A DNA stretch of 64,000 bases, from NCBI RefSeq assembly GCF_003028855.1, contig NZ_CP028324.1, positions 3,224,001 to 3,288,000 on the forward strand, read 5' to 3'. Shown here piece after piece: positions 1-9,134 of this stretch. The translations under genes and the position numbers were made by a program. This DNA is from Pseudoduganella armeniaca. Lineage in GTDB: Bacteria; Pseudomonadota; Gammaproteobacteria; Burkholderiales; Burkholderiaceae_D. Under the pieces are notes generated by a model that was given only the letters and a program-made list of their open reading frames with translations, had not been told where the DNA came from and did not search any database. Each line of letters begins with the position of its first letter. Positions within the stretch are counted from its first letter, which is position 1.

Positions 1-1291
1 GCGCATCGCGGTTGTTCGGGTCCTGGCGCAGCGCCGCTTCGTACTGCTGGCGCGCGCCGGCAAGGTCGCCGGCCTGGAAGGCCGCATAGGCCGATTGCAC
101 CGCCGGCGCGATGGCCGGGGCACTGCCGCGCGCGATGCGCACGTCGCCACTGGCGGCCGGGCGCGCGCCGCCGCTCGCCGCGCCCGCCACATAGGCCGGC
201 GCCAGTGGCGCGGCCGGTGCGACCGGCGCGGCGCTGGTCGCGCCACCCTGGGCGTTGTCGGCGGCCTGGTCGCGCATCGCGCGTTCCTGGCGTTCCGCCA
301 GATCTTGCTGGGCGGCCTGCATGATGTCGGGGTCGTCGCTCATGCCGGGGCCGCTCAGGACTGGTGCGCGCGCTTCCATGCGCGCGGGGGCCACCGCTGG
401 GATCGGGGCCGGGGCCTGCGCGGTGGCGGGCGCCGCGAGCGGCGTGGCCACGGCGGCGCTGGCCGGCGCAACGGCGGGTGGCAGTGCCGACGTGCCGGCG
501 CTGTCCTGCGCGGGCAGGGTCGCCAGCGTGGCATCGGCGGGCGTGGCCGGCGGCAGGCCGCCGGCCGGTTCGGCCGGTGCCACCACGATGCCGGTCGCGC
601 CCGTGGCGCTGGGTGGCGGCATCGGCACCATCGGCAGCGCGGCACCGGGCCCGGGCGCCGTGCTGGCGCGCCAGTAGACGTAGCCGAACGTGCCCAGCAG
701 GACCAAGAGGATGCCGGACAAGCCGGCCACGCGCACGCGCGCCATGTCCATGCCTGGCTTGGCGGCGCCAGCGGCTGCCCGTGCGCGCGCCGCGGCGCGC
801 ACGGCGGCGGCGTCCGGCCGCGGCGCGGCCTCGGCACCCTTGGCGTCGGCACGTGGCGCGGCCGGCGGCGTGGCCGCAGGGCGCGGCCGGGCCGGCTCGT
901 GGCGCGCCTGCGGCGGCACCGGGTCGTGCACGGCCTCGGCGGCCGGCTCCAGCGGAATGCGCGGTTCGGGGCGCGCTGGTGCTGGCCGGGACGCGGCGGC
1001 GGAAGCAGGGGCGGGCGGGGCGCTCGCCGCGCTGGCCTGCGCTTCGACGCGCGGGGCCGGGTCGAGCGGTTCCAGGCTGAGTGGTTCCAGGCTCAGTTCC
1101 AGGCCGCCCGGTGCCGCTGCTGGCGCCGCTGCTGGCGCCATGGCGCCGGCCTCGGCCTCGGCCTCGGCGGGCGCGGGTGTGTCGTTCAGCGGCGCCAGGC
1201 CCCAGTCGGCGGTGCCGGCCGGTTCCTCTTCGGGCAGGCCGTTCTGGCGCGCCCGTTCCGCTTTCTTCAGCGCTTGCATCAGCAGGCTCAT
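1..1291 (-). CDS. TPR membrane protein, MshN-like (partial, runs off left edge)
   Basis: The frame is open for about 430 codons from the ATG at 1291 to the window edge, so the C-terminus is missing. The N-terminus begins MSLLMQALKKAERARQ, a short amphipathic start seen on MshN/TPR proteins of pilus and secretion loci. A long Ala/Pro-rich linker follows, then one membrane helix at about residues 190-210 (GLSGILLVLLGTFGYVYW), then a second Ala/Pro-rich stretch. The first TPR starts near residue 405 (AYAAFQAGDLAGARQQYEAAL). The predicted topology is a short cytoplasmic tail with periplasmic TPRs. Its ATG overlaps the secretin stop by four bases (ATGA), so the two are probably translationally coupled. 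By position it matches MshN downstream of an L/M pair. The exact role is not known. Confidence 0.75.
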   Translation of the reverse strand, partial: MSLLMQALKKAERARQNGLPEEEPAGTADWGLAPLNDTPAPAEAEAEAGAMAPAAAPAAAPGGLELSLEPLSLEPLDPAPRVEAQASAASAPPAPASAAASRPAPARPEPRIPLEPAAEAVHDPVPPQARHEPARPRPAATPPAAPRADAKGAEAAPRPDAAAVRAAARARAAAGAAKPGMDMARVRVAGLSGILLVLLGTFGYVYWRASTAPGPGAALPMVPMPPPSATGATGIVVAPAEPAGGLPPATPADATLATLPAQDSAGTSALPPAVAPASAAVATPLAAPATAQAPAPIPAVAPARMEARAPVLSGPGMSDDPDIMQAAQQDLAERQERAMRDQAADNAQGGATSAAPVAPAAPLAPAYVAGAASGGARPAASGDVRIARGSAPAIAPAVQSAYAAFQAGDLAGARQQYEAALRQDPNNRDA

Positions 1292-3209
1292 GGCTGGCCT
1301 TTCGCCGGCATGGCGCCGGCACTGCCGTAGGGTTGCTCGTTCAGCGGCGCCTTGCCGGGCAACAGGTAGCGCAGCTCCTTGTAGTCGCCTTCCATGCTGG
1401 CATCCTTGACGACCACGGCGCGCAGGAAGATCACCAGTTCCGTCTTGGCCGCGCCTTCGTTGCGGTAGGCGAACAGGTTGCCCAGCACGGGAATGCGCGA
1501 CACCAGCGGCACGCCGTCCTTCTTGTTGTCCACGCTGTCCTGCATCAGGCCACCCATGACGGCGGTCTGGCCGCTGTACACCTTCATCACCGATTCCACC
1601 TCGCGCGCCTGGATCACCGGCACGCGGCTGACGACGTTCTGGCGTGCCAGTTCCGGGTTCGGGTCGTCCACGTAGCTGACGATGCGGGTGATGGTGGGAC
1701 GCACGTTGATGGTCACCTCGTCATCCTCGGAGATCTGCGGCGTCACGCTCATCACGAAGCCGACCGGCACCGTTTCCACCCGCGATTCGTAGGTGGCCTG
1801 GGCGGCGATGCCGCCGGACGAGTTCTGCACCGCCGGCGTCACCTTCAGCGTGAAGAAGACGTTGTTGTCGACCACCTTCAGCAGCGCCGTCTGATTGTTC
1901 AGCACGCTGATCTTCGGGCTCGACAGCACTTGCACCTTGCCGAACGACTCCAGCATCTGCACGGCCAGCTTGACGTTGCCCAGGCCCGACAGCGGGTTGG
2001 CGTAATTGAACGTGAACACGCCGGTCTGGTTGGTGACGGCGCTGGGCAGCGGCGGCGCCGTCGTGTTCAACGTGCCCTGGCCCACGGTGGAGAAATTATT
2101 GCCCGAGATACGCGACCAGTTGATACCCTGCTGGTACTGGTCGGACAGCTTCACTTCCAGGATCGTCGCTTCGATCATCACCTGGCGCTTCGAAGCCGAT
2201 TGCACGATGTCGAGGAACTCGCGCACCTTCTCGTGCTGGCGGCCGGTGGCGCGTACGGCGACCAGGCCGCTTTCCGCGTTGACGATGACGGATGGCGCAT
2301 TGCGCTGGGCGGCCCTGGCCTGGGCCGACTGCGCGGCGCTGGCCTGCGCGCCGGGGTAGTTGGCGTCCGCCGGCTGGGTGGCACCGCCGGCCTGCCCGGC
2401 TGGCGTGAAGGCCGGCTGGTAGCCGCCCGGCTGGTTGGGTTGGCCCGGCTGCGCGGTAAGGCCCGGCTGCGCCGGCTGGCTGGCCGCGCCTGCCTGCTCG
2501 CGCAGCTGCGCCAGCGGATCGGCCAGCGGGTCGTTCAGGTTGGTCGGGCGCAGCATGTCGCGGATGTTCTTTTCCAGGCTGTACCAGAAATTATTGTCGG
2601 CCCGGTTCGACACCGCCGTCGTCGAGTTGTTGTTGGCGCTGCCCGTCAGGCTGCCGCCGGCGCCGGGCAGCGAGCCTTGGCCGGTAGTCGAGCCCGTCGT
2701 GTTGGTATTGCCGGCGCTGGAGCCGCCCGTGGTCGAGATCTGGGTGGCGATGTTGACGCTGCTGTTGGTCGTGCGCGCGATGTTGACGTAGTCGATCCGG
2801 TAGTTGCGCCAGTGCGGCTGGTCGGGCAGCACCAGGAGCGTGCCGCCGTGGATCTCGTAGCGCATGTCGACCTGGCGTGCAATACGGTCGAGCAATTGCG
2901 GCAGGGTCTGGTCCAGCGCGTTCAACGTGACCGTGCCTTCGATGGACGGGTGGATGTCCACGTTCAGGCCGGCATCGCGGGCCAGCGCGAACAGCACCGA
3001 TTCCACCGGTACCTTGTGCACCGTGACGCTATAGGTCTCCACCCGCGGGTAGGGCGGGGCGGTGGCGGCGCCGGGCTTTGCTGGACAGGTTCCGGAATGG
3101 CGCCCGCCGCCCGCGGCGGCTCCGTGACGTGGGCCGGCGAGATCGGCAGCTGCGGTGCGCCGCATGCCCCCAGGAGTGAGCAGAGCAGTGATGCCGCGAC
3201 TTTTTTCAT
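1288..3209 (-). CDS. Lipoprotein secretin, second MshL-like (apparent frameshift near 3045-3075)
   Basis: Outer-membrane secretin of the MshL/PilQ/GspD type. The ATG at 3209 opens a lipoprotein signal (MKKVAASLLCSLLGAC, lipobox LGAC). A Pro-rich stretch follows, and the frame then jumps by -1 into the secretin body (YPRVETYSVTVHKVPVESVL). One missing base in the C/G-rich run at about 3045-3075 would join them into 640 residues. Visible parts are a secretin N-domain, a Ser/Thr/Asn-rich linker, a Pro/Gln/Ala-rich linker, and the C-terminal secretin barrel with VPVLGNLFAYRNEGAAKTEL. The start overlaps the upstream ATPase stop (ATGA), and the stop overlaps the TPR start. It differs clearly in both linkers from MshL at 17604. 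The break may be a sequencing error; a true frameshift mutation is the alternative. Confidence 0.85.
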
Positions 3210-4210
3210 TGGATGCCGACAGTTGTTTTTGCTGGAATAGCAAGGATCATCGTATAAATCCGATCAAACTTCAATTGTGTGCGCGGCAGAGGTGTGGCGG
3301 CCCAGGCCGACGCCGCCCACACCGACAGCGCCGCCAGCGCACAGGCGCCCAGCCCCAGGGCCAGCCAGGCGCGCGCGCCCGCCAGGCCGCGCGCGGCATG
3401 GAACGGCGCCTCGGCCATGGCCTGCCGCGCATGGCGCGCCGAGACCGTCACCGCGTCGTCGGCGAAGGCGGCCATCAGCGCCTTGTCGGCCAGGATGTTG
3501 ATGCGCCGGACGATGCCGCCGGAGCTGCGCGCGATCAGGCGCACTGCGGCCGGGCTGAACAGCGGACCGCCCGTGTAGCCGGCCGCGCGCAGGCGGAACT
3601 GCAGGAAGGCCGCGACCAGGCGCGGTGGCAGCGGCGGCACGAAAAAGCTGTGCGTGATGCGCTCGGCCAGCTGGCGCATGCGCGGCAGGGCCAGGTGCTC
3701 GTCCAGTTCCGGCTGGCCGAACAGCACGATCTGCAGCAGCTTCTCGCGCGCCGTTTCCAGGTTGGTCAGCAGCCGCACCGCTTCCAGCGTCTCGAGCGGC
3801 ATGGCTTGCGCCTCCTCCACCAGCAGCACCACCTGGCGGCCCTGCGCGTGGCGCGCGATCAGTTCGCCGTTCAGACGCCGCAGCACCTCGTCGGCGCGCC
3901 AGTCGCGCGCGTCCAGGCCCAGCTCGGCGGCGATGGCGTACAGCACCTCGTCCGGCCCCAGGCTGGGGTTGACCAGGTAGATCGCGTCGATCTGGGCCGG
4001 CAACTGGTGTTCCAGCATGCGGCACAGCATGGTCTTGCCGCTGCCCACTTCGCCCGTCACCTTGACGATGCCTTCGCCATGCGTGACGGCATACAGCAGC
4101 GCGGCCAGCATGTCGCCGCGCTCGTGGCCGCCGTAGAAGAACGCCGGATTGGGCGTGATCGAGAACGGCGCCTGAGTGAGGCCGAAATGCTGCAGGTAGA
4201 TGGCGCTCAT
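3206..4210 (-). CDS. GspA/ExeA-type AAA ATPase, MshM-like
   Basis: AAA+ ATPase of the GspA/ExeA/MshM family, 334 residues, thought to help insert or assemble secretins or pili using ATP. It starts MSAIYLQHFGLTQAPFSITP, the family hallmark. Walker A is GEVGSGKTML (about residue 50), Walker B is VVLLVEEAQAMP, and sensor region LLTNLET and FGQPELDE follow. A single C-terminal membrane helix (about 280-300, LALGLGACALAALSVWAAS) is followed by a short periplasmic tail. The start ATG at 4210 overlaps the ABC ATPase stop (ATGA), and its own stop overlaps the secretin ATG. It closely resembles MshM at 19379 in order of motifs but belongs to a separate, opposite-strand operon. Confidence 0.88.
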   Translation of the reverse strand: MSAIYLQHFGLTQAPFSITPNPAFFYGGHERGDMLAALLYAVTHGEGIVKVTGEVGSGKTMLCRMLEHQLPAQIDAIYLVNPSLGPDEVLYAIAAELGLDARDWRADEVLRRLNGELIARHAQGRQVVLLVEEAQAMPLETLEAVRLLTNLETAREKLLQIVLFGQPELDEHLALPRMRQLAERITHSFFVPPLPPRLVAAFLQFRLRAAGYTGGPLFSPAAVRLIARSSGGIVRRINILADKALMAAFADDAVTVSARHARQAMAEAPFHAARGLAGARAWLALGLGACALAALSVWAASAWAATPLPRTQLKFDRIYTMILAIPAKTTVGIQ

Positions 4211-4974
4211 GCCTTGCCTGGCGCGGCGATGGCCGCAAGAAAGGCCTGCTCCAGGCCGTCCGTGCCGTAATGGCGGCGGCAGTCGGCCGGGCTGCCGTCG
4301 AAGCGGATGGTGCCGTCGTGCAGGATCGCCATGCGGTCGCACATCTCGTCCAGGTCGGCCAGCGCATGCGACGTCATCAAGACGGCCGTGCCGCTGTCGC
4401 GGCGGCGGCGCAGCGCCTGGCGGAACAGCGCGCGTGCCTGCGGGTCCAGGCCGCTGGCCGGCTCGTCCAGCAGGTACAGCCGCTTGTCCAGCAGCAGCAG
4501 CGCGGCCAGGCCCAGCTTCTGCGTCATGCCCTTGGAGTAGTGCCGCACGCTCATGGCCAGCGCATCCGGGGCCAGTTGCAGGGCCTCCAGCATGGCCGCG
4601 CACGCCTGCTCGTCGTGCGGCTGGCCGTGCAGGGCCAGTGTATAACGGAGGAATTCGCCACCCGTCATGTAAGCGGGCGGCAGGAAGCGTTCCGGCAGGT
4701 AGGCCAGCGCCCCCCGCGCGGCACTGGCGCGGTGGTCGATGCCGAACACGGCAATGCTGCCGGCCTGTGGCGTGACGAAGTCCAGGATGCACTTGAGCAG
4801 CGTGGTCTTGCCGGCCCCGTTGACGCCCGCCAGGCCCACGCACTCGCCGGGCGCAACGGCCAGCGACACGCCATCCAGCACCGGCCGGGCGGGACGGGGC
4901 GGGCGGAAGGGCGCGGCGCGGCGCGGTGCGGCGTGTCGCACGACGGCTTGGATGCGCAAAGCGGGTGCGGGCAT
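4207..4974 (-). CDS. ABC transporter ATP-binding protein without a visible permease
   Basis: ABC ATPase of 255 residues. Walker A is GVNGAGKTTL (about residue 50). The signature region is degenerate, HYSKGMTQKLGL in place of LSGGQ, as in CcmA/NatA-like exporters of the ABC-2 type. Walker B and D-loop are LYLLDEPASGLDP, and the H-loop is MTSHAL. It is the first gene of a tightly coupled operon with a GspA-like ATPase, a secretin and a TPR protein. No membrane permease is present between it and the secretin, so its partner must lie left of the window or elsewhere. The start at 4974 is the first good ATG after the divergent spacer. The family call is firm. The substrate is unknown. Confidence 0.85.
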   Translation of the reverse strand: MPAPALRIQAVVRHAAPRRAAPFRPPRPARPVLDGVSLAVAPGECVGLAGVNGAGKTTLLKCILDFVTPQAGSIAVFGIDHRASAARGALAYLPERFLPPAYMTGGEFLRYTLALHGQPHDEQACAAMLEALQLAPDALAMSVRHYSKGMTQKLGLAALLLLDKRLYLLDEPASGLDPQARALFRQALRRRRDSGTAVLMTSHALADLDEMCDRMAILHDGTIRFDGSPADCRRHYGTDGLEQAFLAAIAAPGKA

Positions 4975-5101
4975 GTCGGACGATCAAAATATTGGCAGTC
5001 CGCCACTGTAGCAAAGATCAGACGGTGTGCGCTAGGGCACCGTGCGCTTCGGGCACAATGGGCATACAATGCGCCGACACTTGACTCGGGGAATATTTGT
5101 T
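4975..5101. promoter_or_regulatory. Divergent spacer between the secretin operon and mshE
   Basis: This 127-base spacer separates two opposite pilus/secretion operons and should carry both promoters. A TACAAT box at 5065-5070 could serve mshE, but no convincing -35 sits 16-18 bases upstream. A GGGG stretch about 10 bases before the mshE ATG may act as a weak ribosome site. No clear sigma-54 motif is seen. Confidence 0.3.
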
Positions 5102-6805
5102 ATGGCAAGGCCAGAAAAAGTAAGGTTGGGCGAGATCCTGGTCCAGCAAAAGCTGCTCTCCGACGAGCAGCTCGGCCTTGCGCTGGCCGAACAGAAGCGC
5201 AGCGGCCGCAAGCTGGGGCGCGTGTTCATCGACAGCGGCTACGTGACGGAAGAGCAGATCGCCGGCGCGCTGGCGCGCCAGCTGAACATCCCGTACATCA
5301 ACCTGAAGTTCTACAACATCAACGCGGACCTGGTCCGGCTGCTGCCGGAAACCCAGGCGCGCCGCTTCCGTGCGCTGGTGCTGGAGGACCGCCACGGCAC
5401 CATGCTGGTCGGCATGTCCGACCCGACCGACCTGTTCGCCTACGACGAGATCGCGCGGCTGGTCAAGCACAATATCGAGCTGGCGGTCGTCAACGAGACC
5501 GAGGTGCTGGCCGCCATCGACCGCATCTACCGCCGCACCGAGGACATCACCGACCTGGCGCGCGAGCTGGAGCAGGAGATGGGCGACGTCTCCGTCGACT
5601 TCGGCGCGCTGGCCGTCAACCCGGGGCTGGAAGAAGCGCCGGTGGTGAAATTGTTGCAATCGGTGTTCGACGACGCGGCCCAGGTGCGTGCTTCCGACAT
5701 CCACATCGAGCCGCAGGAAAACCGCCTTCACATCCGCTTCCGCATCGACGGCGTGCTGCACCTGCAGACCCAGGCCGACATCAAGATCGCGCCCGCGCTG
5801 GCGCTGCGCCTGAAGCTGATGTCCGACCTCGACATCTCGGAAAAGCGCCTGCCGCAGGACGGCCGCTTCGCCGCCCGCGTGAAAAACACCCGGATGGACG
5901 TGCGTATCTCGACCATGCCGACGCAGTACGGCGAATCGATCGTCATGCGTCTCCTGAGCCAGGGCAACACCAACCTGCGCCTGGACGGCATCGGCATGCC
6001 GAAACCGATGATGGAAAAATTCCGTGCCATCGTACAAAGGCCGAACGGCCTGGTACTGGTGACGGGGCCGACCGGTTCCGGCAAGACGACGACCTTGTAC
6101 AGCGCGCTGGCCGAGCTGAACTCGGTGGAAAAGAAGCTGATCACCGTCGAAGACCCGGTGGAATACCGGCTGCCCGGCATCAACCAGGTGCAGGTCAACG
6201 AAAAGATCGAGCTGGACTTCGCGCGCGTGCTGCGCTCGGCGCTGCGGCAGGATCCGGACATCGTGCTGGTGGGCGAGATGCGCGACCAGGAAACGGCCCA
6301 GATCGGCCTGCGCGCCGCGATGACGGGCCACCTGGTATTGTCGACCCTGCACACCAACGACGCCGCCAGCACGCCATTGCGCCTGATGGACATGGGCGTG
6401 CCGCGCTACATGGTGGCCAGCTCGCTGCAGGCCGTGCTGGCGCAGCGCCTGCTGCGCGTGATCTGCGAGAGCTGCACGACCGAGTACACGCCGACGCCGA
6501 CCGAGATGGAATGGCTGCGGCTGGAACTGAACGACAAGGTGGGCATGGCACGCTACTTTCACGGCAAGGGTTGTTCGCATTGCAACGGCATGGGCTACCG
6601 CGGCCGTACCGGCGTGTACGAGCTGCTGGAGATGACCAGCACGGTCGTGGACGCGGCCAACGATCCCGACCCGGCCCACTTCCTGAAGGCGGCCAACGAG
6701 CAGATGGCGGGCCAGACCCTGCGCCGCCATGCGGTGCAGCTGGTGATCCAGGGCCGCACCACGATCGCCGAGGCCATGCGCATCAGCAACCAGCAGGAAG
6801 AGTGA
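5102..6805 (+). CDS. mshE: MSHA pilus extension ATPase MshE
   Basis: Hexameric GspE/PilB-type motor ATPase that powers MSHA pilus extension at the inner membrane; 567 residues from the ATG at 5102. An ATG 60 bases upstream is possible but adds sequence atypical of the family. The N-terminus carries two MshEN motifs (about residues 8-31 and 37-60, pattern LGxxL...L..AL..Q), the known c-di-GMP binding module. Walker A is GPTGSGKTTT (about 322), Asp box VEDPVEY, Walker B DPDIVLVGEMRD. A zinc tetracysteine follows (CESC about 454, CSHC about 491). It is first in a plus-strand operon and 11 bases before mshG. Pilus output is therefore likely gated by c-di-GMP. Confidence 0.95.
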   Translation: MARPEKVRLGEILVQQKLLSDEQLGLALAEQKRSGRKLGRVFIDSGYVTEEQIAGALARQLNIPYINLKFYNINADLVRLLPETQARRFRALVLEDRHGTMLVGMSDPTDLFAYDEIARLVKHNIELAVVNETEVLAAIDRIYRRTEDITDLARELEQEMGDVSVDFGALAVNPGLEEAPVVKLLQSVFDDAAQVRASDIHIEPQENRLHIRFRIDGVLHLQTQADIKIAPALALRLKLMSDLDISEKRLPQDGRFAARVKNTRMDVRISTMPTQYGESIVMRLLSQGNTNLRLDGIGMPKPMMEKFRAIVQRPNGLVLVTGPTGSGKTTTLYSALAELNSVEKKLITVEDPVEYRLPGINQVQVNEKIELDFARVLRSALRQDPDIVLVGEMRDQETAQIGLRAAMTGHLVLSTLHTNDAASTPLRLMDMGVPRYMVASSLQAVLAQRLLRVICESCTTEYTPTPTEMEWLRLELNDKVGMARYFHGKGCSHCNGMGYRGRTGVYELLEMTSTVVDAANDPDPAHFLKAANEQMAGQTLRRHAVQLVIQGRTTIAEAMRISNQQEE

Positions 6806-6816
6806 CGGACTAGCCG

Positions 6817-8046
6817 ATGCCTTTCTTCGCGTACAAGGCCCGCGACATGCGCGGCGAGCTGCTGCAGGGGGTGCTGGAAGGTGCCGACCCGGGCGCGGTG
6901 GCGGACCAGCTGATGGGCACGGGCGCGACGCCCGTCGAGATCGTCGCCACGCGGCAGCCGCAGGGCCAGCGCGGCGAGGGCTGGTGGGCGCGCCTGACGG
7001 AAAAGAAGGTCACGCCGCTGGACGTGCAGCTGTTCTCGCGCCAGATGTACACGCTGATGAAGGCCGGCGTGCCGATCATGCGCGGCCTGGCCGGCCTGCA
7101 GGAATCGGCCATCTCGAAGTCGTTCGCCAAGGTCATTCGCGACTTGCGCGAGTCGCTCGACGCGGGCCGCGAACTGTCGGCCTCGATGCGCCGCCACCCC
7201 GACGTGTTCAACAACTTCTACCTGTCGATGGTGCGGGTGGGCGAGATGACGGGCCGGCTGGACGAGGTCATGCTGCGCCTGTTCGAGCATCTCGAATTCG
7301 ACCGCGAGATGCGCGCGCGCGTGAAAAGCGCGGTGCGCTATCCCATGTTCGTCATGATCGCGATGGTGATCGCGATTTTTATCGTCAACATCGCCGTCAT
7401 TCCCAAGTTCGTCAAGGTGTTCGAGAGCCTGCACGCCGAGCTGCCGTTAATGACCAAGATCCTGATTGCCGGCTCGCGCTTCACGGTGGACTACTGGTAC
7501 ATCATGCTGGGCGGCGCGGCGGTCGCCATCGTCGCGCTGCTGCGCTGGATCGGAACGCCGGCCGGCCGGCTCAAATGGGACCGCTGGAAGCTGCGCATGC
7601 CGATTGCTGGCAAGATCGTCCACAAGGCCACGATGGCCCGCTTCGCGCGCAGCTTCGCGCTGTCGTCGAAAAGCGGCGTGCCCATCGTGCAGGCGCTGAC
7701 GGTGGTGTCGCAAACGGTCGACAACGCCCATCTGTCGCTGCGGGTCGAGACCATGCGCGACAGCGTGGAGCGGGGCGAGAGCATCCTGCGCACGGCCGTC
7801 ACGGCCGGCATCTTCACCCCCGTCGTGCTGCAGATGATTGCCGTGGGCGAGGAGTCGGGCTCGCTGGACGACCTGATGGACGAGATCGCCCAGATGTACG
7901 AGCGCGAAGTGGACTACGAACTGAAGACTCTGGCCAGCCAGATCGAACCGATCCTGATCGCCTTCCTGGGCGCGCTGGTGCTGGTGCTCGCGCTGGGCAT
8001 CTTCCTGCCGATCTGGGACCTGGGTCGGGCCGCCCTCAAAGGCTGA
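6817..8046 (+). CDS. mshG: MSHA pilus inner-membrane platform protein MshG
   Basis: Polytopic PilC/GspF-family platform protein, 409 residues, the inner-membrane partner of MshE. It opens with MPFFAYKARDMRGELLQGV, typical of GspF proteins, and has two T2SSF repeats (about residues 70-190 and 270-390). Three membrane helices are visible: FVMIAMVIAIFIVNIAVI (about 170-190), IMLGGAAVAIVALL (about 228-244) and ILIAFLGALVLVLALGIFLP (about 375-398). The conserved GEESGSLDD stretch lies near 345. It follows mshE after 11 bases and precedes a short GTG-started gene, so co-transcription is expected. Confidence 0.94.
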   Translation: MPFFAYKARDMRGELLQGVLEGADPGAVADQLMGTGATPVEIVATRQPQGQRGEGWWARLTEKKVTPLDVQLFSRQMYTLMKAGVPIMRGLAGLQESAISKSFAKVIRDLRESLDAGRELSASMRRHPDVFNNFYLSMVRVGEMTGRLDEVMLRLFEHLEFDREMRARVKSAVRYPMFVMIAMVIAIFIVNIAVIPKFVKVFESLHAELPLMTKILIAGSRFTVDYWYIMLGGAAVAIVALLRWIGTPAGRLKWDRWKLRMPIAGKIVHKATMARFARSFALSSKSGVPIVQALTVVSQTVDNAHLSLRVETMRDSVERGESILRTAVTAGIFTPVVLQMIAVGEESGSLDDLMDEIAQMYEREVDYELKTLASQIEPILIAFLGALVLVLALGIFLPIWDLGRAALKG

Positions 8047-8050
8047 CATT

Positions 8051-8557
8051 GTGGTGTCTACGCAACGTCAACGTGGCGCCTCGCTGTTCGAGTTCGCCGT
8101 CTGCGCCATCGTCTTCGCCATCCTGACGGGCCTGCTGCTGGAACGCATCCTGCGCTACCGTGCCGAGGCCGAGCGGGAAGGGGTCGTGCACCAGATCGAG
8201 AACATGCGCAGCGCCTTGCTGAGCCGCGTACTGGCGGCCGAGGTGGGCGGCAACAAGGACGAACTGCGCGCCCTCGTGGGCAGCAATCCGGTGGCGCTGT
8301 TGCGTCACGCGCCCATAGGCTATGAGGGCGAAATCGACAGTGTCGACACGGCCGAACTGACCCCCGGCAGCTGGTATTTCGACAGAAAACAACAGAAACT
8401 TGTCTATGTATTCACGCGAAATAAAAGTTTTCGTGCGGGAACAGTTGAACGGTGGGGGTTCAGGGTAGAATTCATTCGCTTGCCCACGAACAACGCCAAG
8501 CCGCCAGGGACCCAGCCACACAGCGCAGGGGTCGTCCTTAATCAGGTAGACGGTTGA
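8051..8557 (+). CDS. Pseudopilin-like MSHA protein (MshF position)
   Basis: A 168-residue protein with a GTG start at 8051, four bases after mshG. It begins VSTQRQRGASLFEFAVCAIVFAIL, resembling a prepilin: a glycine, then about 20 hydrophobic residues with Glu at position 5 after the glycine. The rest is soluble, with a coiled N-terminal part (RYRAEAEREGVVHQIENM) and a beta-rich end. It occupies the mshF slot between mshG and the pilins. MshF is poorly conserved, so the name is by context only. GC falls near its end, where the pilin leader region begins. Confidence 0.65.
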   Translation: MVSTQRQRGASLFEFAVCAIVFAILTGLLLERILRYRAEAEREGVVHQIENMRSALLSRVLAAEVGGNKDELRALVGSNPVALLRHAPIGYEGEIDSVDTAELTPGSWYFDRKQQKLVYVFTRNKSFRAGTVERWGFRVEFIRLPTNNAKPPGTQPHSAGVVLNQVDG

Positions 8558-8630
8558 ACAGAATGTAAATCATCCTCGTGTAGCTTCCGTCACACACATT
8601 CTTTATTCCATTCTTCGTTGGGAGTTTCAC

Positions 8631-9092
8631 ATGCAATTCAAACAAATCGGTTCGAACGTTCGCGCAAACCAGTCCGGCTTCACCCTGATCGAACTGATCG
8701 TCGTAATCGTCATCCTTGGCATCCTGGCCGCCACCGCGCTGCCGCGCTTTGCCGACATGGGCGACAATGCCCGCTTCGCCAAGATGCAGGCCGCCCGTGG
8801 CGCCGTGCAGAGCGCCATGAATATTGCCCACGGCGAGGCGCTGGTGGTCGGCGGCACGCCGGCAACGATTTCGATGGAGGGTACTGACAACGTGGCCATG
8901 GCATTCAACTACCCAACCGCTGCGGCCATCGCCACCGCCGCAGGCCTGGGTACCGACTATACTGTAACGGTTGCCGCTGGTGTTGCCACCATTGCCGACA
9001 ACAGCGTTGCCGCTTGCCGCTTTACCTACACGCAAGCCACCAATGCGACGACGCCGCCGGCCGTTACGACCCCGGCGCTCGGCTCCTGCTGA
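8631..9092 (+). CDS. mshA: MSHA major pilin (type IV prepilin)
   Basis: Type IV prepilin of 153 residues and probable main MSHA pilus subunit. A 16-residue basic leader ends in SG and is followed by FTLIELIVVIVILGILAATA. Cleavage falls between Gly16 and Phe17, and mature Glu5 is present. Two cysteines, one near residue 130 and one as the last residue, could form the C-terminal disulfide loop. A GGGAG ribosome site sits about 6 bases before the ATG. It has a 73-base leader spacer of its own, lower in GC than its surroundings, so separate strong expression is plausible. MshB is the alternative name, because canonical loci carry both and only one is present here. Confidence 0.88.
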   Translation: MQFKQIGSNVRANQSGFTLIELIVVIVILGILAATALPRFADMGDNARFAKMQAARGAVQSAMNIAHGEALVVGGTPATISMEGTDNVAMAFNYPTAAAIATAAGLGTDYTVTVAAGVATIADNSVAACRFTYTQATNATTPPAVTTPALGSC

Positions 9093-9134
9093 TAATTCGA
9101 TTGACCGCTCCGCTGGGGCGGGCATAATCGTCAC

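Noticed and set aside
1081..3240. Long open frame on the plus strand opposite the secretin
   Set aside because: His/Arg-rich composition typical of antisense reading in GC-rich DNA. The opposite strand holds a clear secretin, apart from one base loss.
3206..5014. One large minus-strand protein of about 600 residues spanning the ABC gene and the AAA ATPase
   Set aside because: Its first half is the ABC gene read out of frame. The true ATPase starts at 4210 with the family N-terminus and overlaps the ABC stop.
8554..8583. Promoter TTGAAC with a weak -10 upstream of mshA
   Set aside because: The -10 (TGTAGC or GTGTAG) is too poor to support. The region may still hold a promoter, but the sequence does not show it.
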